Position numbers and translations under genes: made by a program. A DNA stretch of 64,000 nucleotides, from contig CM067509.1 of the NCBI GenBank assembly GCA_034509495.1, forward strand, positions 11,710,472 to 11,774,471, written 5' to 3'. The stretch comes from Acestrorhynchus altus (Eukaryota > Chordata > Actinopteri > Characiformes > Acestrorhynchidae). The notes under the pieces were generated by a model. That model saw nothing but the letters and a program-made list of their open reading frames with translations, was not told the DNA's origin and searched no databases. Shown one piece after another: positions 61,062-64,000 of this stretch (position 1 is its first letter; each line of letters opens with the position of its first letter).

Positions 61062-62780
61062 AGCTGTACAAGCAATGTGCAACTGTGCATATCCCTGCCA
61101 ACACAGAATCAAAACAGTGAGATTATCTTGAATGTGTTTCTTTCTCCTGATTTATTGCAAGGTTAAACTGAGCTTGTAGATGTTTGGTTCAGAACTCACT
61201 ACAGGAATGATCTGTTCTCCATTTAAGGAATCAGAAAGTACTCTGGCTCAAGATAGATGCTGTTGTCCATAAACAAAAGATTTTCCCTTCTCTCTCGTTT
61301 TGTCAGTATATTTCCATATTTAATTTTAAATGTTTGTCATGTTTTGAACCATTTTTCATTCTTTTTTTTTTCTCCCAAAGTAACCATTACCCAGCATATT
61401 CACCAGCATATTCTATTTACAGCTGAAAAACAAGTACATCTTTTTCTAAGTTAAGAATTTTGACCAGCCTGAGTGAATTTTGCTTTAAGTGTGGTTTTTC
61501 TGAACTGGCTGCTATTGAGCTGGGTTTTTTTTTTTTTTTTTGTCACACAAATCTCTTGGCAGGTTGATAGCTTGATTTGTTTTAGCCTTCACATCTTGCT
61601 GCCTTCCAGAAGGTAATTAAGGCTTTACAAAGACAACACAAAGTTTAAAGAAATAGTTCTCCAAAATGCTGAATAAATAAGTGTGTGGCTTGGTATTTTG
61701 CATTTCGAGTTATATCCAGGTTTACATGGAGGAGCCAGAATGACCATTAAATGCCCACTGCGTTGGAATCAGGCTATTGTTGTTTTGTCCAGAGATGTAT
61801 ATGTGTGAGAGGAGAGATGAAGACAGCACTCTATAAGCAGCAGTTATGGGCCACAGTAGAATGTAGGAGTTACAGGTTCATGTACCGTATGCGATTTTCA
61901 CAAAACCGGGTTCGAGCTAAACGTGGGCACAAATGCAATTCCTTTATAGATTATCTGTATGGGTTTAGTGTAGAAATTCCATTTTAAAATGCAAGTACTG
62001 CTTGTATTTGTTTTGTGGGTGTTCACTGTTGTTGGACTTTCTAATTTAACTTCTGTAAAATGAATCTGTAAATTTGCAAACACTGACGCTTTAACAGGAA
62101 TTGATGAATGGTGCCTTTCATGGCTTTGTGTGTTAATCTCTTTTTTTTTTTTTTTTTTCATGTGTTTTATCTAAAATAGATTTTGGAGGACAGCTGTCAC
62201 ATCCTCTGACCAAACAGCCATTGTTAACTGAGTGCTAGAGAATGCTTTGCTTTCTGTCATGTTTGTAAAAAGAGAACTGCTTTTTTCAAATGTTCAATCC
62301 CAGAAGAACCTCAGTTTTTGATGTAATGTTTCCAAAACGGAGCTCTTCAAATAGAAAAGAGCTATGTCAAGCTAGAAGGATGTGTAGTGTGATGTAGACA
62401 GAAGTATCTTCACTTTATTTTCTTAACCTGCCTCAACAAAGGTATTGTATATTTAGATGTAAAATATCTAGCATTTCTGTATTGCACCTTATCTTGATAA
62501 ATATTTACCACCAGATGCCTTGATCTGTCGGATGATGGAAGTAAAATAAGAAAGGAAACAAATGCAATTGTAGAATTTATTTCAGACGCTGCTGTAGATC
62601 TGTAAACCTGTATATTCAAAGAGAGATAGAGGGAATGTTCCTTGACATGTATACTTTCAGCAGGCTCAAATGTTTTGTAACATCAAAGTTGCCCTTTTTC
62701 CTGTGTTCTTGTTTAGATTACTTTTGTAACACAGTGAATTCTAATATCTTTCAAAATAAATTTGCCTTGTATTTCACACG
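61062..62780 (+). other. stam2: stam2 3'UTR with poly(A) signal
   Basis: AT-rich noncoding sequence with no recognised repeat. A canonical AATAAA at 62755-62760 followed by a GT-rich stretch (about 62780-62795) marks the likely distal end. An earlier AATAAA near 61674 could give a shorter form. Confidence 0.7.
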
Positions 62781-63499
62781 GTGATGGTTTGGTATTAAAC
62801 ACTTATTTATTGGTCTTATGTTTGTAAAGGGGCAAAAGTGGTTTGATCCACTCATTATCATACAAAACTGCCCGTGTTCAATCTTGTTTCTAATTCTGGC
62901 AGTTAGTTGTGCCTCTGCTAATATTGGCACAATTTTTAGTTTTCCCCAGAAATCAGTTGTTTAAACATTCTGTAATCTCATAAGAAAGCAGGGTTACACT
63001 TAAGAATGAAGTGATTGACAGCCTTGGCTGAAACAGACTCAGATGTTATGCTATGTAAGAGTGGTCTCAGACTCCTGTTGTCCAGTTGTTTAACCAAATG
63101 AGTAGTTGAGTCTGGGTCCACCTCAGGTCTCTAATGTGCAGACTCTGGTTGCAAGTTTACCAGCATGGCAGATTTTGGCTTTAATTTTATAGAATGGAAG
63201 GGAATTGACTTGGCAGGGAGTTTCGGAATTGGTCCACAGTTGTGAGGACATGAGTATTCAAGGTTCACATGCTGTGTCCCTTTCCTCTACCAAACTCTTT
63301 TTATTCAACTATGCTAAAGTAAATACAGTTAATTCTGTGTCACCTTTAACTTTTCAGATCACACCTGATAGCTAACATAAAAAGACATCAGCAACTTTTG
63401 GCAACAAGCTGATTGCTACAAAAATCACATATCAGGATTGCCAGATTGTGGGGAGATCTCATCTGCCAATCACCAACTATATAGAAAGACCCTATTTAG

Positions 63500-63840
63500 C
63501 TGGTACTGCTACTATTATGTCCATCATCAAACAATCATTACCTTAGTACAACCAAGTATTACAGCAGAGGGGTCCAGTGTCCCCTAAGTAGTCCCATAAG
63601 TAGTATGACAAGAGGAGGAGGGGGATCCCCCCTTGTGAGCCTGGTTCCTCCCAAGATTTCTTCCTCCAGAGTTTTCTTTGCCACTTTCACCTTTGGTTTG
63701 CTCACCAGGGGATTTATGTCTTTATCCTTTGTTCATGTGTTGTTCACCATTTTCTTATTTTGATTTCTGTAAAGCTTTTCTGTGACGACATCAGTTGTAA
63801 AAAGTGCTTTACAAATACATTTTGATTTGATTGGCATCAG
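63500..63840 (+). repeat. LINE 3'-end-like repeat
   Basis: A stretch with GGTTCCTCCCAAGATTTCTT, then TTTGCCACTTTCACC and finally TTGTAAAAAGTGCTTTACAA ending in TTTGATTTGATTG. This order is typical of a widespread teleost non-LTR retrotransposon tail. Confidence 0.65.
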
Positions 63841-64000
63841 TAATCATCTCAGCTCTATCATAAGATGGTTGTAGGCATCTTAAAAACCTCCTCGGTTTAT
63901 TTACAGAAGGTCGAGTTAAAAAGGCCAGCCACTGATCAGTGCAGATGAGTCAAGTCCCTTGGAGATCAAGCTGTTTTGATCCATAGATGTGATGCAGTGC

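Overview
The window is vertebrate nuclear DNA, almost certainly from a teleost fish. It has long introns with GT-AG splice sites, a CpG-rich first exon, many dinucleotide microsatellites, and teleost-type repeats: Tc1-like transposons, an L2-like LINE, an RTE-like LINE fragment and tRNA-derived SINEs. The species cannot be fixed from sequence alone. The SINE heads look otophysan (characin or catfish type) to me, but that is a weak impression.

Three protein-coding genes are present, and I rebuilt them exon by exon. (1) adcy5, minus strand: only coding exon 1 (30065-30916) lies in the window, with a GC-rich 5' flank to about 31600. The 30 kb to its left contains no convincing exon and is read as adcy5 intron 1. 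(2) hacd2, minus strand: all seven coding exons (47587 down to 36187), giving an in-phase 244-aa very-long-chain 3-hydroxyacyl-CoA dehydratase of the ER; one internal exon is only 19 bp. (3) stam2, plus strand: all fourteen coding exons (50929 to 61061), giving an in-phase 507-aa ESCRT-0 adaptor with VHS, UIM, SH3, a GAT-like coiled coil and a Pro/Gln/Tyr-rich tail; a 3'UTR follows to about 62775.

Layout: 1-30064 intron with scattered repeats and a few repeat-poor stretches that could be regulatory; 30065-31600 adcy5 exon 1 and CpG island; 31600-36186 intergenic DNA with a degenerate L2-like LINE; 36187-47587 hacd2, whose first intron holds a 1.6-kb minisatellite; 47588-50928 the divergent hacd2/stam2 interval with a dead Tc1 element, AT repeats and a second minisatellite; 50929-62775 stam2; 62776-64000 flank with a LINE 3' tail.

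The genes are not an operon and share no pathway. adcy5 makes cAMP, hacd2 elongates fatty acids in the ER, and stam2 sorts ubiquitinated receptors on endosomes. adcy5 and hacd2 are also neighbours in human (3q21), whereas human STAM2 is on 2q, so the hacd2-stam2 junction reflects fish-lineage or ancestral synteny. The most interesting observations are a 73-codon upstream ORF that overlaps the stam2 start in another frame across two splice junctions, a divergent pair of CTCF-like motifs at the hacd2 and stam2 promoters, the 19-bp hacd2 exon, and a SINE carrying a near-perfect CTCF core. I did not find a clearly new multi-gene system.
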